A stretch of DNA of 64,000 nucleotides from Rouxiella chamberiensis. Its GTDB lineage: Bacteria; Pseudomonadota; Gammaproteobacteria; Enterobacterales; Enterobacteriaceae. Shown one piece after another: positions 10,288-21,146 of the stretch (its first letter is position 1; every line of letters begins with the position of its first letter). The notes beneath the pieces are model-generated. The model had not been told where the DNA came from. It made no database searches and worked only from the letters and a program-made list of their open reading frames with translations. The stretch lies in the NCBI RefSeq assembly GCF_026967475.1, contig NZ_CP114058.1, forward strand, positions 2,666,001 through 2,730,000. Direction: 5' to 3'. Both the position numbers and the translations under genes were made by a program.

Positions 10288-10758
10288 GTGAAGCTGCAAC
10301 TTGTTGCCGTGGGCACAAAAATGCCCGACTGGGTGCAGACCGGCTTTATGGATTATCTTCGCCGTTTCCCGAAAGACATGCCGTTCGAACTGATTGAAGT
10401 GCCCGCGGGAAAACGCGGGAAAAACGCGGATATCAAGCGCATTCTTGAAAAAGAAGGCGAGCAGATGCTGTCGGTGGTTGGAAAAGGCAATCGCATTGTT
10501 ACGCTGGATATTCCGGGCACGCCCTGGGAAACGCCACAGTTGGCCCAACAGCTTGAACGCTGGAAGCAGGACGGCAGAGATGTCAGCTTGCTGATTGGCG
10601 GTCCTGAAGGGCTGGCACCAGCATGTAAAGAGGCTGCGGTTCAGAGCTGGTCGCTCTCTCCGCTGACGCTGCCCCACCCGCTGGTCCGGGTGCTGGTGGC
10701 CGAAAGCCTGTATCGTGCATGGAGTATCACCACTAATCATCCGTATCACCGCGAGTAG
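10288..10758 (+). CDS. rlmH: 23S rRNA pseudouridine(1915) N3-methyltransferase
   Basis: SPOUT-fold methyltransferase that methylates pseudouridine 1915 of 23S rRNA in the assembled ribosome. It has 156 residues (E. coli 155). The start is [20 protein letters not shown]; the SAM-binding knot includes [13 protein letters not shown] and the C-terminal [20 protein letters not shown]. It is packed behind rsfS and followed 43 bases later by mrdA. Confidence 0.97.
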   Translation: MKLQLVAVGTKMPDWVQTGFMDYLRRFPKDMPFELIEVPAGKRGKNADIKRILEKEGEQMLSVVGKGNRIVTLDIPGTPWETPQLAQQLERWKQDGRDVSLLIGGPEGLAPACKEAAVQSWSLSPLTLPHPLVRVLVAESLYRAWSITTNHPYHRE

Positions 10759-10800
10759 GCGGTCGGTCAATATCAGCAGCACAGTGAACTAAGTAGTGGG

Positions 10801-12704
10801 ATGAAAATAGATCGTAACCCTTTTCGCGACTATACGGCTGAATCAGCCCTGTTTGTGCGCCGTGCACTGGTGGCGTTTTTTGGCATTCTGCTGCTTAGCA
10901 GCATACTGGTTTACAATCTCTACACCATCCAGGTGGTGCGTTTTCAGGATTATCAGACCCGATCCAACGACAACCGCATCAAGCTGGTCCCCATTGCGCC
11001 CAGCCGTGGGATAATCTATGACCGGAACGGCACGCCGCTGGCGCTTAACCGCACCATCTACCAACTGGAGATGATGCCGGAAAAGGTCGACGACGTGCAG
11101 GCTACGCTGGCTGCGCTGACGCCTATTGCCCAACTCACGCCGGAAGATCTCGACAATTTCGCCAAAGAACGCAAGCGCGCGCGACGCTTTACCTCGATCC
11201 CCATTAAAATTGGGCTCAACGAGGTACAGGTGGCGCGCTTTGCGGTCAATCAATTCAATTTCCCGGGCGTTGAAGTCAAAGGCTATCAGCGCCGCTATTA
11301 TCCCTATGGTTCTGCCCTGACCCACGTGATCGGCTATGTTTCAAAAATTAACGATCGCGACGTTGAAAGGCTGGACAAAGACGGTATTCTTGCCAACTAC
11401 GCCGCCACGCACGACATCGGCAAGCTGGGCATCGAGCGCTATTACGAGAGCACGCTGCACGGTAAAACCGGCTACGCCGAGGTGGAAGTCAACAACCGCG
11501 GCCGCGTGATTCGCCAGTTGCACGAAGAACCTCCGCAGGCGGGTAAAGACATTACGCTGACCCTGGACCTGCCGTTGCAGACTTATATCGAAGAGTTGCT
11601 GAAGGGCAGCCGTGCGGCCGTGGTAGTGACCGATCCCCGCGACGGCAGCATTCGCGCGCTGGTGTCGAATCCGAGCTACGACCCTAACCTGTTCGTCGAC
11701 GGGATCTCCAGCAAAGAGTACAACACGTTGCTGAATGACCCTGACCGGCCGCTCATCAACCGCGCGACCCAGGGGTGTATCCACCGGCCTCGACGGTCAA
11801 GCCTTACGTGGCCGTGTCGTCCCTGACGGCGGGCGTTATCAATAGAAATACGTCGCTGTTCGACCCGGGCTGGTGGCAGCTACCGGGGTCGGAGAAGCGT
11901 TATCGCGACTGGAAACACTGGGGCCACGGGCGACTCAACGTCACCAAGGCGCTGGAAGAGTCCGCCGATACCTTCTTCTATCAGGTGGCTTACGACATGG
12001 GTATCGACCGCATGGCCGAATGGATGACCAAGTTCGGATTCGGCCAGTATACCGGCATCGATCTCTCCGAGGAGCGCAACGGCAATATGCCTACCCGCGA
12101 CTGGAAGATGAAACGCTTTAAAAAGCCGTGGTATCAGGGTGACACCATTCCGGTCGGCATCGGCCAGGGTTACTGGACTGCCACGCCGATTCAGAACATG
12201 AAGGCGCTGACGACGCTGATTAACGACGGCAATGTCAAAACGCCGCACCTTCTGCTCAGCACGCAGGACGGCGCGACCAAGATTCCTTACCGCCAGCAGG
12301 AAGTGACCCAGATTGGCGATATTCATTCGGGTTACTGGGAACTGGCCAAAGACGGCATGTTTGGCGTGGCGAACCGGTCAAACGGAACGGCGCGCAAATA
12401 CTTTATGGATGCGCCCTACAAGGCGGCGGCAAAATCCGGTACGGCGCAGGTTTATGGTCTGAAAGCCAATGAAACCTACAACGCCCACAAGATTGCCGAA
12501 CATTTGCGTGACCACAAGCTGATGAACGCCTTTGCGCCGTTCGATCACCCGACCGTTGCGGTCAACGTGGTGCTCGAGAACGGCGGTATCGGTCCTGCGG
12601 TAGGCACGATTACAAGACAGATTCTCGACCATATCTTACTGGGCGACAATACGACGACATTACCGGCCGAAGCTCCTGCTCCGCCCGGCATCGAAGGTGA
12701 TTAA
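10801..12704 (+). CDS. mrdA: Penicillin-binding protein 2 (frameshifted)
   Basis: Transpeptidase of the elongasome that cross-links side-wall peptidoglycan, working with RodA. It has an N-terminal membrane anchor (about residues 20-42), a dimerisation domain and a transpeptidase domain. The frame breaks at the G run 11770-11773: four G should be five, which restores NRATQGVYPPASTVKPYV. The break lies only a few codons before the catalytic STVK (Ser331 after correction; E. coli Ser330). Downstream motifs are intact: ESAD, the KSGTAQ triad and GIGQGYWTATP. Restored length is 634 (E. coli 633). Because PBP2 is normally essential for rod shape, the frameshift is probably a sequence error. Confidence 0.94.
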
Positions 12705-12710
12705 CCAAGA

Positions 12711-13823
12711 ATGACTGAAAGCCAAAAACAAGGGTCGCTGTGGCACAAGATGCACATCGACATCACGCTCCTGCTCATCGTCATGGCGCTGCTGGTTTAC
12801 AGCGCCTTCGTTATCTGGAGCGCCAGCGGGCAGGACATCGGCATGATGGAGCGCAAACTCGGCCAGATTGCGGGCGGACTGGTGATTATGCTGGTCATGG
12901 CGCAAATACCGCCGCGCGTCTATGAAAGCTGGGCGCCCTATCTGTATATTTTCTGCGTGTTTCTGCTGGTGCTGGTGGATGCCTTCGGACAGGTCAGTAA
13001 AGGCGCACAGCGCTGGCTCGACCTCGGCGTGGTGCGTTTCCAGCCCTCGGAGCTGGCAAAAATCGCCGTTCCGTTGATGGTCGCGCGCTTTATCAACCGC
13101 GATATCTGCCCGCCCTCGCTGAAAAATACCGCCATCGCGCTGGTGCTTATCTTCGTCCCTACCCTGCTTGTGGCTGCGCAGCCCGACCTCGGAACGTCGA
13201 TTCTCATCGCCGCATCCGGGATTTTCGTGCTGTTCCTCTCCGGTATGAGCTGGAAACTGATCGCATGCGCCGCCGTTCTGGTCGCGGCGTTTATTCCTAT
13301 TCTGTGGTTCTTCCTGATGCATGATTATCAGCGCGACCGCGTGATGATGCTGCTTAATCCCGAGAGCGATCCGCTCGGCGCGGGTTATCACATCATTCAG
13401 TCGAAGATTGCCATCGGCTCCGGCGGATTCTCGGGGAAAGGCTGGCTGCACGGCACACAGTCGCAGCTCGAGTTTCTGCCCGAACGTCACACCGACTTTA
13501 TCTTCGCGGTGCTGGCCGAAGAACTGGGTCTGGGTGGCGTCCTGGTGCTGCTCGGTCTTTACTTATGCCTGATTACCCGCGGGCTGGTGATTGCCGCCAA
13601 AGCGCAAACCACCTTCGGCCGCGTGATGTCGGGAGGGTTGATGTTGATATTCTTTGTTTATGTCTTTGTTAACATTGGCATGGTGAGTGGTATAGTCCCT
13701 GTGGTCGGGGTGCCGTTGCCTCTGGTCAGTTATGGTGGTTCGGCGCTAATCGTGCTGATGGCTGGGTTTGGTATCGTCATGTCGATACATACTCATCGAA
13801 AAATGTTATCGAAAAATTTATAG
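12711..13823 (+). CDS. mrdB: Rod-shape peptidoglycan glycosyltransferase RodA
   Basis: SEDS-family integral membrane glycosyltransferase that polymerises lipid II in partnership with PBP2. It has 370 residues, exactly as in E. coli, with about ten hydrophobic helices. SEDS landmarks include [48 protein letters not shown] and the C-terminal [15 protein letters not shown]. It begins six bases after the mrdA stop and is followed by rlpA. Confidence 0.97.
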   Translation: MTESQKQGSLWHKMHIDITLLLIVMALLVYSAFVIWSASGQDIGMMERKLGQIAGGLVIMLVMAQIPPRVYESWAPYLYIFCVFLLVLVDAFGQVSKGAQRWLDLGVVRFQPSELAKIAVPLMVARFINRDICPPSLKNTAIALVLIFVPTLLVAAQPDLGTSILIAASGIFVLFLSGMSWKLIACAAVLVAAFIPILWFFLMHDYQRDRVMMLLNPESDPLGAGYHIIQSKIAIGSGGFSGKGWLHGTQSQLEFLPERHTDFIFAVLAEELGLGGVLVLLGLYLCLITRGLVIAAKAQTTFGRVMSGGLMLIFFVYVFVNIGMVSGIVPVVGVPLPLVSYGGSALIVLMAGFGIVMSIHTHRKMLSKNL

Positions 13824-13832
13824 GGGTGAGTG

Positions 13833-14992
13833 ATGCGCAAGGAGTGGTTAGGGGCGATTATCGCCGGGCTGTTATTGAGTGCCTGTAGTACGACGCCAGA
13901 CAATCAACCGCAGCAGGCTGCGCCGGAACCGGCCTACAACGGTCCCGTGGTCGAGATTGGCGGTGCCGATCCGGTCTATGAACCGCTGAATGCCAATGCC
14001 AATAACGACTACAGCGCCAACGGTAACAGCTACAAGATTATCCGAGACGCCTCGCGCTTTACCCAGACGGGCACCGCGACCTGGTACGGCACGGAAACCG
14101 GCAGCAACGTCACCGCAAGCGGCGAAGAGTTCGATGCCTCGGCCATGACCGCCGCGCATCCAACCTTGCCGATTCCGAGCTATGTGCGTGTTACCAACCT
14201 CGCCAACGGCCGTATGCTGGTGGTACGAATCAATGACCGCGGCCCGTTCACTTCCGACAAGATAATCGATCTGTCGAAAGCGGCCTTCGATCGCCTGAAT
14301 CTGACCAACAGTACACGCGTTAAGCTCGATATCATCAATGTGGCGCAAGACGGCACTCTGTCCGGTCCGGGCACCGTCGGCACGACCGTCGCCAAGCAGA
14401 CCTACGCCCTGCCTTCCCGCCCGAGTCTGGGTGCGAGCGATATGGGCACTCCGATTCAGTCCGCCCCCCGGCTATCGGTGCGGCAGTACGTCCTATCGAC
14501 AACAGTTCGCTGAATACGCAAACCGATGACGACAACGGCGACGGCGCGACCTCCGGTGCGGCGGCTTCAACCGGCGGAGGTTTCCTGCAGGCACCGAAAC
14601 CTTTGCCTTCCGGCGTGCTGGAAAGCAGCGAACCGGCGGCCGAGGAGAGCTCGTCTTCCTACAGCACTGCGGCCGTTGCAGCCGCACCGGTTGCGGCCGC
14701 TTCCGTTGCGGCTGCCCCACGCGCAGCACCGGCTCCGCGCCAGTCCGCCCCGGTATCTGGTGGCGGTTACATGGTACAGGTGGGCGCGCTGAGTAATCCG
14801 CAAAATGCCGATCTCTGGCAGAAAAGCCTGAGCAAGCGTTTTTCCGTTCCGGGTAAAGTACAGGCCAACGGCAGCACCTATCGCGTGCAGCTGGGGCCGT
14901 TCAGCAGCCGCCAGCAGGCGACCCAGCTGCAACAGCGTCTGGCAAGCGAAGCCCAGCAACAGTCGTTTGTGGTTTCAGCCGCAGCGATGTAA
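13833..14992 (+). CDS. rlpA: Septal ring lytic transglycosylase RlpA (frameshifted)
   Basis: Outer-membrane lipoprotein that acts on stem-peptide-free peptidoglycan at the septum. The ATG at 13833 is preferred over an in-frame GTG one codon earlier. The lipobox is LLSAC (Cys18). The double-psi beta-barrel domain follows (TGTATWYG, SGEEFD, VRINDRGPFTSDKIIDLS). The frame breaks in the C run 14464-14469: six C should be seven, giving SAPPAIGAAVRPIDNSS. A low-complexity Ala/Pro linker and the C-terminal SPOR domain (about the last 75 residues, GGYMVQVGALSNPQNA) then read through. Restored length is about 386 (E. coli 362). Confidence 0.92.
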
Positions 14993-15146
14993 TTCCGGTT
15001 GCCCGAGCACTGGCGCACGTCAGTGCATCGGGCACTTAAAACCGTCAACGCCGCGCAAAATCAAGGGCAAAGCGGGGTAACAGCCTGTAAAATTCGGTAA
15101 ATACCCGCAACCTCGAGTATTGGCAGATGTCTGAATGTGTCTGTTC

Positions 15147-15155
15147 TGCTATAAT
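15147..15155 (+). promoter_or_regulatory. Extended -10 promoter of dacA
   Basis: TGCTATAAT is a perfect extended -10 element 46 bases before the dacA start. The gap between rlpA and dacA (14993-15200) otherwise holds no gene. Confidence 0.55.
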
Positions 15156-15200
15156 GTGGCACGTTTTTAATTCACCTTTACGGATGTTGTTGTCTCAATC

Positions 15201-16412
15201 ATGAAACTCGCCTCTTCTACTCGTTTAGCCAAAGGCATTGCTCTTGGCACTGTCATTACGTTGGGTTCCGCGTCCGCTGCCTTCGCAGACGATATCAATC
15301 TCAAGACCATGATTCCTGGCGTTCCGCAGATCGATGCCGAAGCCTATGTTCTGATTGACTACAATTCCGGCAAAGTGCTTGCAGAAATGAACGCCGACGC
15401 GCGTCGTGATCCTGCCAGTCTGACCAAAATGATGACCAGTTACGTCATCGGTCAGGCAATCAAGTCCGGCAAGATAACGCCTTCGGATGTCGTGACCGTC
15501 GGTAAAGATGCCTGGGCGACCGGCAATCCGGTGTTCAAGGGGTCATCCCTGATGTTCCTGAAGCCTGGCGATCGCGTGCCGGTTTCCGAGCTTAATCGCG
15601 GCATCATTTTGCAATCCGGTAACGATGCCTGTGTTGCCATGGCCGATTACGTTGCCGGTAGCCAGGATGCCTTCGTCGGCCTGATGAACAACTACGTGAG
15701 CGCGCTGGGTCTGAAAAACACCCATTTCGGTACCGTTCACGGACTCGACGCCGAAGGTCAGTTCAGTTCGGCGCGCGATATGGCGCTGATAGGTCAGGCA
15801 CTGATCCGCGATGTGCCGGAAGAGTACGCGACCTATAAAGAGAAAGAGTTCACCTTCAACAATATCCGCCAGACCAACCGTAACGGTTTGCTGTGGGATT
15901 CCAGCCTGCAGGTTGACGGCATCAAGACGGGTCATACCGAATCTGCCGGTTACAATCTGGTGGCTTCTGCCACCGAAGGCCAGATGCGTCTGATTTCGGC
16001 GGTACTGGGCGGCCACACCTATAAAGGGCGTGAAGTTGAAAGTAAAAAGCTGCTGACCTGGGGCTTCCGCTTCTTTGAAACTGTGGCACCGCTGAAAGCG
16101 GGCAAAGAATTCGCCTCTGAACCGGTCTGGTTTGGCGACAGCGATCGCGTTGAGCTGGGTGTTGATAAAGACGCCTATCTGACCATCCCACGTGGCCGTA
16201 TGAAAGACTTGAAAGCCAGCTATGTGCTCAATAACACGGAACTGCATGCCCCATTGCAGAAAAATCAGGTCGTTGGCAGCATCAACTTCCAGCTTGACGG
16301 CAAAACCATCGACCAGCGACCGCTCGTAGTATTGAACGAAGTTAAAGAAGGTGGATTCGTCAGCCGCATCGTCGATTATATTAAACTGATGTTCCATCAT
16401 TGGTTTGGCTAA
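15201..16412 (+). CDS. dacA: D-alanyl-D-alanine carboxypeptidase DacA (PBP5)
   Basis: Trims the terminal D-alanine from pentapeptide side chains of peptidoglycan at the periplasmic face of the inner membrane. It has 403 residues, the same as E. coli. The signal peptide ends at about residue 29 (ASAAFA). Catalytic motifs are SLTK (73-76), SGN (139-141) and KTG (242-244), all at the E. coli precursor positions. The C-terminal amphipathic helix ([13 protein letters not shown]) anchors it to the membrane. It has its own promoter. Confidence 0.98.
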   Translation: MKLASSTRLAKGIALGTVITLGSASAAFADDINLKTMIPGVPQIDAEAYVLIDYNSGKVLAEMNADARRDPASLTKMMTSYVIGQAIKSGKITPSDVVTVGKDAWATGNPVFKGSSLMFLKPGDRVPVSELNRGIILQSGNDACVAMADYVAGSQDAFVGLMNNYVSALGLKNTHFGTVHGLDAEGQFSSARDMALIGQALIRDVPEEYATYKEKEFTFNNIRQTNRNGLLWDSSLQVDGIKTGHTESAGYNLVASATEGQMRLISAVLGGHTYKGREVESKKLLTWGFRFFETVAPLKAGKEFASEPVWFGDSDRVELGVDKDAYLTIPRGRMKDLKASYVLNNTELHAPLQKNQVVGSINFQLDGKTIDQRPLVVLNEVKEGGFVSRIVDYIKLMFHHWFG

Positions 16413-16471
16413 AAGACCGTATGCAGGGGTTGAAAATGTGCGCGTTAACCCCACATAAAATATATAATTAG

Positions 16472-16489
16472 CTCCCGCTCCGGCGGGAG
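16472..16489 (+). terminator. Hairpin downstream of dacA
   Basis: CTCCCGC / GCGGGAG with a TCCG loop, followed by TTATAATTT. It lies 60 bases past the dacA stop; the weak T tract suggests partial read-through into ybeD. Confidence 0.55.
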
Positions 16490-16533
16490 TTATAATTTAT
16501 ACATCTATTAGCAGTATCTACGCGGGAGTGCAC

Positions 16534-16797
16534 ATGAAAACCAAACTTAACGAACTACTCGAATTCCCCTGCTCATTCACCTACAAGGTAATGGGTCTGG
16601 CGCAGCCCGAGTTGGTTGACCAGGTTGTGGAAGTCGTGCAACGTCACGCGCCTGGCGATTACAACCCGCAGGTGAAACCAAGCAGCAAAGGTAACTACCA
16701 TTCCGTTTCAATTACCATCACGGCAACGCATATCGATCAGGTCGAAACCCTGTACGATGAGCTGGGTAATATTGAAATCGTGCGTATGGTTCTCTAA
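16534..16797 (+). CDS. ybeD: UPF0250 protein YbeD (DUF493 family)
   Basis: Small soluble ACT-like-fold protein, 87 residues, nearly identical in layout to E. coli YbeD ([45 protein letters not shown] with the end IVRMVL). The ATG at 16534 follows GGGAG and matches the family start; an upstream in-frame start would add two residues. The molecular role is not established; its constant position before lipB suggests a link with lipoylation or the cell envelope, but this is only context. Confidence 0.95.
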   Translation: MKTKLNELLEFPCSFTYKVMGLAQPELVDQVVEVVQRHAPGDYNPQVKPSSKGNYHSVSITITATHIDQVETLYDELGNIEIVRMVL

Positions 16798-16813
16798 AGA
16801 CAGAGAAAACAGG

Positions 16814-16848
16814 TCAGCGTAGCCCTTATGAGCTACGCTGATTTTCTT
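16814..16848 (+). terminator. Intrinsic terminator after ybeD
   Basis: TCAGCGTAGC pairs with GCTACGCTGA around an 8-base loop and is followed by TTTTCTTT. The tail runs to just before the lipB coding region. Confidence 0.8.
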
Positions 16849-16868
16849 TGTATCCCCCTCTTTTGCCA

Positions 16869-17561
16869 ATGACGATGACCGCCGTGCAACGAGAAAAACT
16901 GCAAGACCGCATCACACTGCGCCACCTTGGCCTGCAACCCTACGAACCCGTCTCGCATGCCATGCATCTGTTTACCGACACCCGTACTGCCGATACGCAA
17001 GACGAAATCTGGCTGGTCGAACATCCAAAAGTGTTTACCCAGGGTCAGGCCGGTAAAGCCGAACACGTGCTGTTTCCGGGCGATATTCCGGTGATTCAGA
17101 GCGATCGCGGCGGACAGGTGACCTATCACGGGCCGGGCCAGCAGGTGATGTATGTGATGATCGACATCAAACGCAGAAAAATCGGCGTACGTCAGCTTGT
17201 CACCGCCATTGAACAGACCGTGGTAGAAACACTGGCCGCCTTCGGCATCGACGCCTATCCCAAAGCCGATGCACCGGGCGTGTATGTTGACGGCAAGAAA
17301 ATCTGCTCGCTGGGACTACGCATTCGCAAAGGCTGTTCGCTACACGGTTTGGCATTGAATATCGATATGGATCTCGAGCCGTTCCAGCGCATCAATCCCT
17401 GCGGTTACGCCGGTTTGCAGATGACGCAGGCCAGTGCCGAAAAGCCCGGCGTCACCGTCGAGCAGGTTTTGCCGGTGCTGGTCAAAGCCTTTAATAAACA
17501 ACTGGGATATCATCAGGTAGATTATTCGTTCGGGCTCCCGACCGCCGCCGTGGCCGAGTAA
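16869..17561 (+). CDS. lipB: Lipoyl(octanoyl) transferase LipB
   Basis: Moves octanoate from acyl-carrier protein to lipoyl domains, the first step of de novo lipoylation. I take the ATG at 16869 ([13 protein letters not shown]), giving 230 residues; a TTG at 16848 would be inside the preceding terminator tail. Family motifs: [50 protein letters not shown] and the catalytic Cys178 in INPCGYAG. It works with lipA, which lies downstream. Confidence 0.95.
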   Translation: MTMTAVQREKLQDRITLRHLGLQPYEPVSHAMHLFTDTRTADTQDEIWLVEHPKVFTQGQAGKAEHVLFPGDIPVIQSDRGGQVTYHGPGQQVMYVMIDIKRRKIGVRQLVTAIEQTVVETLAAFGIDAYPKADAPGVYVDGKKICSLGLRIRKGCSLHGLALNIDMDLEPFQRINPCGYAGLQMTQASAEKPGVTVEQVLPVLVKAFNKQLGYHQVDYSFGLPTAAVAE

Positions 17562-17722
17562 CCAGAAACGGATTGGTTCAGCTTTACAACGGCCCATGAG
17601 CAGAGCTAATAATAACCTCATGATTCATAGGTTAAATTTTAAAATTAATATCTTATAAACAAAAAAATAACAACTTTTCGTCCTATATCGCCGTTCAGGG
17701 GCTGAATGCTGTCCCGCTTCGA

Positions 17723-17731
17723 TGATATAAT
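17723..17731 (+). promoter_or_regulatory. Extended -10 promoter of lipA
   Basis: TGATATAAT at about 100 bases before lipA fits the extended -10 consensus. The 269-base gap 17562-17830 holds no gene. Confidence 0.4.
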
Positions 17732-17830
17732 TTGAGCATAATTTCTAATATTTTTTTAATGAAGCAGCTAGTTCATTGAATGTCATAAAAAATCTCGCCC
17801 GCGAGAGACGATACTGGAACCTGCAAGATT

Positions 17831-18796
17831 ATGAGTAAACCGATTCAGATGGAACGCGGCGTCAAGTACCGTGATGCTGATAAGATGGCGTTAATTCCGG
17901 TGAAAACCGTGGTATCAGACCGACAGGAAATGCTCCGCAAGCCGGCCTGGATGAAAATCAAGCTTCCTGCCGACTCTTCTCGTATTCAAGGCATCAAAGC
18001 TGCGCTGCGCAAGAATGGGTTGCACTCCGTTTGCGAAGAAGCGGCCTGCCCCAACCTTTCCGAATGCTTTAACCACGGAACGGCGACCTTCATGATTTTG
18101 GGCGCTATCTGTACCCGTCGTTGCCCATTCTGCGACGTGGCCCACGGGCGTCCGGTTGCGCCAGACATCAATGAGCCGCAGAAGCTGGCGCAAACCATCG
18201 CCGACATGGGTTTGCGATATGTCGTTATTACGTCCGTTGACCGTGATGACCTGCGCGACGGCGGTGCCCAGCACTTTGCCGACTGTATCAGCGCGATTCG
18301 CGAGAAAAACCCGACCATCAAAATCGAGACACTGGTGCCCGATTTCCGGGGTCGTATGGACCGCGCGCTCGACATTCTGAATGTTACGCCACCCGACGTG
18401 TTCAACCACAACCTTGAAAACGTGCCGCGCGTGTATCGTCAGGTGCGTCCGGGCGCAAACTATGAATGGTCACTCAAGCTGCTTGAGCGTTTCAAGGAAG
18501 CGCATCCTGAAGTGCCGACCAAATCCGGTTTGATGGTCGGTCTGGGCGAAACCAACGAAGAGATCCTCGAGGTAATGCGCGATCTGCGTCGCCACGGCGT
18601 GACCATGCTGACACTGGGCCAATATTTGCAGCCAAGCCGTCACCACCTGCCGGTGCAGCGCTACGTGTCTCCGGAAGAGTTCGAATACATGAAAGAAGAA
18701 GCGCTGGCGATGGGCTTTACCCACGCGGCCTGCGGTCCTTTCGTTCGCTCGTCCTATCATGCCGATTTGCAGGCCAAGGGTATCGAAGTCAAATAA
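17831..18796 (+). CDS. lipA: Lipoyl synthase LipA
   Basis: Radical-SAM enzyme that inserts two sulfurs into protein-bound octanoate. It has 321 residues, the same as E. coli. The auxiliary cluster cysteines lie in [12 protein letters not shown] (residues 68, 73 and 79). The radical-SAM CxxxCxxC is CTRRCPFC (94, 98, 101). The C-terminal conserved RSSYH serine region, which ligates the auxiliary cluster, is present ([10 protein letters not shown]). A strong bidirectional terminator follows. Confidence 0.98.
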   Translation: MSKPIQMERGVKYRDADKMALIPVKTVVSDRQEMLRKPAWMKIKLPADSSRIQGIKAALRKNGLHSVCEEAACPNLSECFNHGTATFMILGAICTRRCPFCDVAHGRPVAPDINEPQKLAQTIADMGLRYVVITSVDRDDLRDGGAQHFADCISAIREKNPTIKIETLVPDFRGRMDRALDILNVTPPDVFNHNLENVPRVYRQVRPGANYEWSLKLLERFKEAHPEVPTKSGLMVGLGETNEEILEVMRDLRRHGVTMLTLGQYLQPSRHHLPVQRYVSPEEFEYMKEEALAMGFTHAACGPFVRSSYHADLQAKGIEVK

Positions 18797-18816
18797 CCCG
18801 GCTTTCAGACATAAAA

Positions 18817-18844
18817 AAAGCTGCTTAAAAAGCAGCTTTTTTTT
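18817..18844. terminator. Bidirectional terminator between lipA and tatE
   Basis: AAAAGCTGCTT / AAGCAGCTTTT with an AA-rich loop and a T8 tail on the plus strand and a run of A before it that becomes T on the minus strand. It serves the convergent lipA and tatE genes. Confidence 0.85.
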
Positions 18845-18874
18845 GCGTTGGATTCAATAAAGACGACTCAGTCT

Positions 18875-19066
18875 TTATGGTTCTACACGCTGTTCAGTCT
18901 GTGCATCCGCTTTGGCAACGGGGGCCGGATCGTCATTCATGGCCTTTTTGAAGCCTTTCAGCGCAGCACCGAGATCGCCACCCAGTGAACGCAGTTTGCT
19001 GGTACCGAAAAGCAGCACAATCAGCACGCCGACAACTAACAGTTTAGTAATACTCAAACCTTCCAT
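18875..19066 (-). CDS. tatE: Sec-independent protein translocase subunit TatE
   Basis: TatA-like component of the twin-arginine exporter, 63 residues. One N-terminal membrane helix ([17 protein letters not shown]), the hinge [13 protein letters not shown], then the amphipathic helix ([12 protein letters not shown]) and an acidic tail. The start at 19066 matches TatE of E. coli and follows AAGG on the minus strand; longer in-frame starts upstream add a non-homologous stretch. It sits next to lipA as in E. coli. Confidence 0.95.
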   Translation of the reverse strand: MEGLSITKLLVVGVLIVLLFGTSKLRSLGGDLGAALKGFKKAMNDDPAPVAKADAQTEQRVEP

Positions 19067-19385
19067 AAATACCTTCTTTACACTGATTGCTGCATGAAAC
19101 AGCTTGGGGATAACGGCGTCGCGCATGGCGACCTGAATTTCGTCCCTGTACGGAATGTAACCATTGCCGTCATTATGGGCCTGCAACACCCAGCATTAAA
19201 GCTTTTCTTTGCATATTCAAGATTTCTTACAAAGAAGCGAGGCGTACAAAAAGTGCGGAGATTATACGCTCGTGATCGCCCTTGAAACAAACCTTGCGTG
19301 CTCTCTTTAACGAGAAATCAACAGATCGACAACAAAAAAGGGCGAGTCAGATAAAATATCCCCTCGCCCTGCTGCATTTTGCCTT
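19067..19385. other. Intergenic region between tatE and the amino-acid ABC cluster
   Basis: About 320 bases with no credible gene. It presumably contains the tatE promoter on the minus strand. An imperfect stem (19340-19375, GGGCGAG / CTCGCCC) lies just past the ABC ATPase gene and may be its terminator. Confidence 0.4.
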
Positions 19386-20171
19386 CTAGATAAAACGACT
19401 CAGAAACGCCTGGAAACGCGGATGCCGGGGATTAACCAGCACTTCCTCCGGCGGCCCCTCTTCAATCACATGACCGCCGTCCATAAACACCACCCGATCG
19501 GCCGCTTCACGGGCAAAGCCGATTTCGTGGGTCACCACGATCATCGTCAGCCCCTGATCGGCCAGACTGCGCATGGTCGCGAGCACTTCACCCACAAGCT
19601 CGGGATCAAGCGCGGAGGTCGGCTCGTCAAACAGCATCAGCTTGGGTTTGATGGCCAGCGCGCGCGCGATCGCCACACGCTGCTGCTGACCGCCGGAAAG
19701 ATGACGCGGATAGGCATCGGCCTTGTCGCTCAACCCGACCTTTTCCAGCAGTTGACGCGCATAGCTTTCCGCCTCGTGACGGCTCTGCTTGTGCACCCCA
19801 ATCGGCGCTTCGACGATGTTTTGCAACACGGTCATATGCGGATAGAGGTTGAACTGCTGAAACACCATGCCAATGTCACGACGCTGGCGGGCAATGCCGC
19901 GCTCCGAGAGTTTACGCAGCTGATTGCCGTGCAGTTCATAGCCAATCTGCTCGCCGCCGACCATGATTGTGCCGCGATCGATATCTTCCAGATGATTGAT
20001 ACAGCGCAGAAAAGTCGATTTTCCAGAGCCCGAAGGGCCGAGGATCACCACCACTTCGCTTGGCTTCACATCCAGATTGATGCCTTTCAAAACTTCGTTG
20101 TCGCCGTAACTTTTATGGACATCGCGCGCGGTGACCAGCAAATCCTGCACAGGGGATGCGCTCTGAATCAT
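19386..20171 (-). CDS. Polar amino-acid ABC transporter ATP-binding protein
   Basis: Cytoplasmic ATPase of a PAAT-family importer, 261 residues. Walker [10 protein letters not shown] (residues 45-53), signature LSGGQQQR, Walker [13 protein letters not shown] and switch [13 protein letters not shown] are intact. Its start overlaps the permease stop by four bases, so it is the last gene of a binding protein-permease-ATPase unit read leftward. It is GlnQ/HisP-like; the substrate cannot be read from this subunit. The unit is separate from gltIJKL. Confidence 0.93.
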   Translation of the reverse strand: MIQSASPVQDLLVTARDVHKSYGDNEVLKGINLDVKPSEVVVILGPSGSGKSTFLRCINHLEDIDRGTIMVGGEQIGYELHGNQLRKLSERGIARQRRDIGMVFQQFNLYPHMTVLQNIVEAPIGVHKQSRHEAESYARQLLEKVGLSDKADAYPRHLSGGQQQRVAIARALAIKPKLMLFDEPTSALDPELVGEVLATMRSLADQGLTMIVVTHEIGFAREAADRVVFMDGGHVIEEGPPEEVLVNPRHPRFQAFLSRFI

Positions 20172-21146
20172 AAGTCCTCCTTCCGGGCAAGATTGGGTTG
20201 TGCCATAACGGCCTTGGCTTCGGCGCTCGGCTGGCGACGTTTTGCCGCCACGGTGCGGCGTGTACCTTTCGAGTAGAAGCGCTCGATAAAGGACTGCCCC
20301 ACATTCAGTACGGAAGTGATAAGCAGATACCAGATAACCGCGACCATCAGCATCGGCACCACTTCAAAGGTGCGGTTATAGATGGTCTGCACCGAATACA
20401 GCAGGTCACCCATTGCAATCACGCTGACCAGCGATGTTGCTTTAATCATGCTGATCAACTGGTTACCCGTTGGTGGAATAATCGAACGCATCGCCTGGGG
20501 AATAATGATGCGACGCAGCGCTCGACCTCGGCTCATGCCAAACGCCTGCGCGGTTTCGGCCTGACCGTTATCCACCGACAGCAGACCAGCGCGGATAATC
20601 TCGGCCATATAAGCGGCTTCGTTTAACGCAAGACCGGCAATCGCCGCCGTCAACGGCGTAATAAGGTCATTGGTATTCCAGGTTGCAAACGTCGGGCCGA
20701 CGAAAGGCAGACCCAGCGCGACCGTCGGGAACCAGCGTCGACATGTTGTACCAGAACAACAGCTGAACCAGCAGCGGTGTGCCCCGGAAAAACCAGACAT
20801 ACATGCCCGACAGACGGCGCAGCAGCATACTTTGCGACAAACGCCCCACCGCCAGCAGCAGACCCAGTAACGTGCCGAGGACCATTGACACGACGGTAAG
20901 CCCGAGCGTGACACCCAGCCCGTGAATCACCGAGGTTTCGGTAAACCACTGGCTCACGACGTGCCACTCGAAGTTCGGGTTGCGGGCCACGCTGATGATG
21001 ACATCAATGGCAATGACCAGAGCGACTATCCAGGCAACCCAGCGGCCATAGTTACGCGGCGCATGTGCAAACTCGACGTTGCGACGTGGGTCCTGCGTAT
21101 AGTCGTCCCTGCTGACTGGTTTTGAACTATACGTATTATCGGTCAT
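20168..21146 (-). CDS. Polar amino-acid ABC transporter permease (frameshifted)
   Basis: HisMQ-family permease, restored length about 325 residues, with an N-terminal cytoplasmic extension ([20 protein letters not shown]) and the EAA loop ([21 protein letters not shown]). The frame is broken at 20729-20733: GAACC on the plus strand should be GAAC, which restores [17 protein letters not shown] on the coding strand. The single polypeptide probably forms a homodimer, since no second permease is present. It overlaps the ATPase gene by four bases and the binding-protein gene stop/start by four bases. Confidence 0.9.
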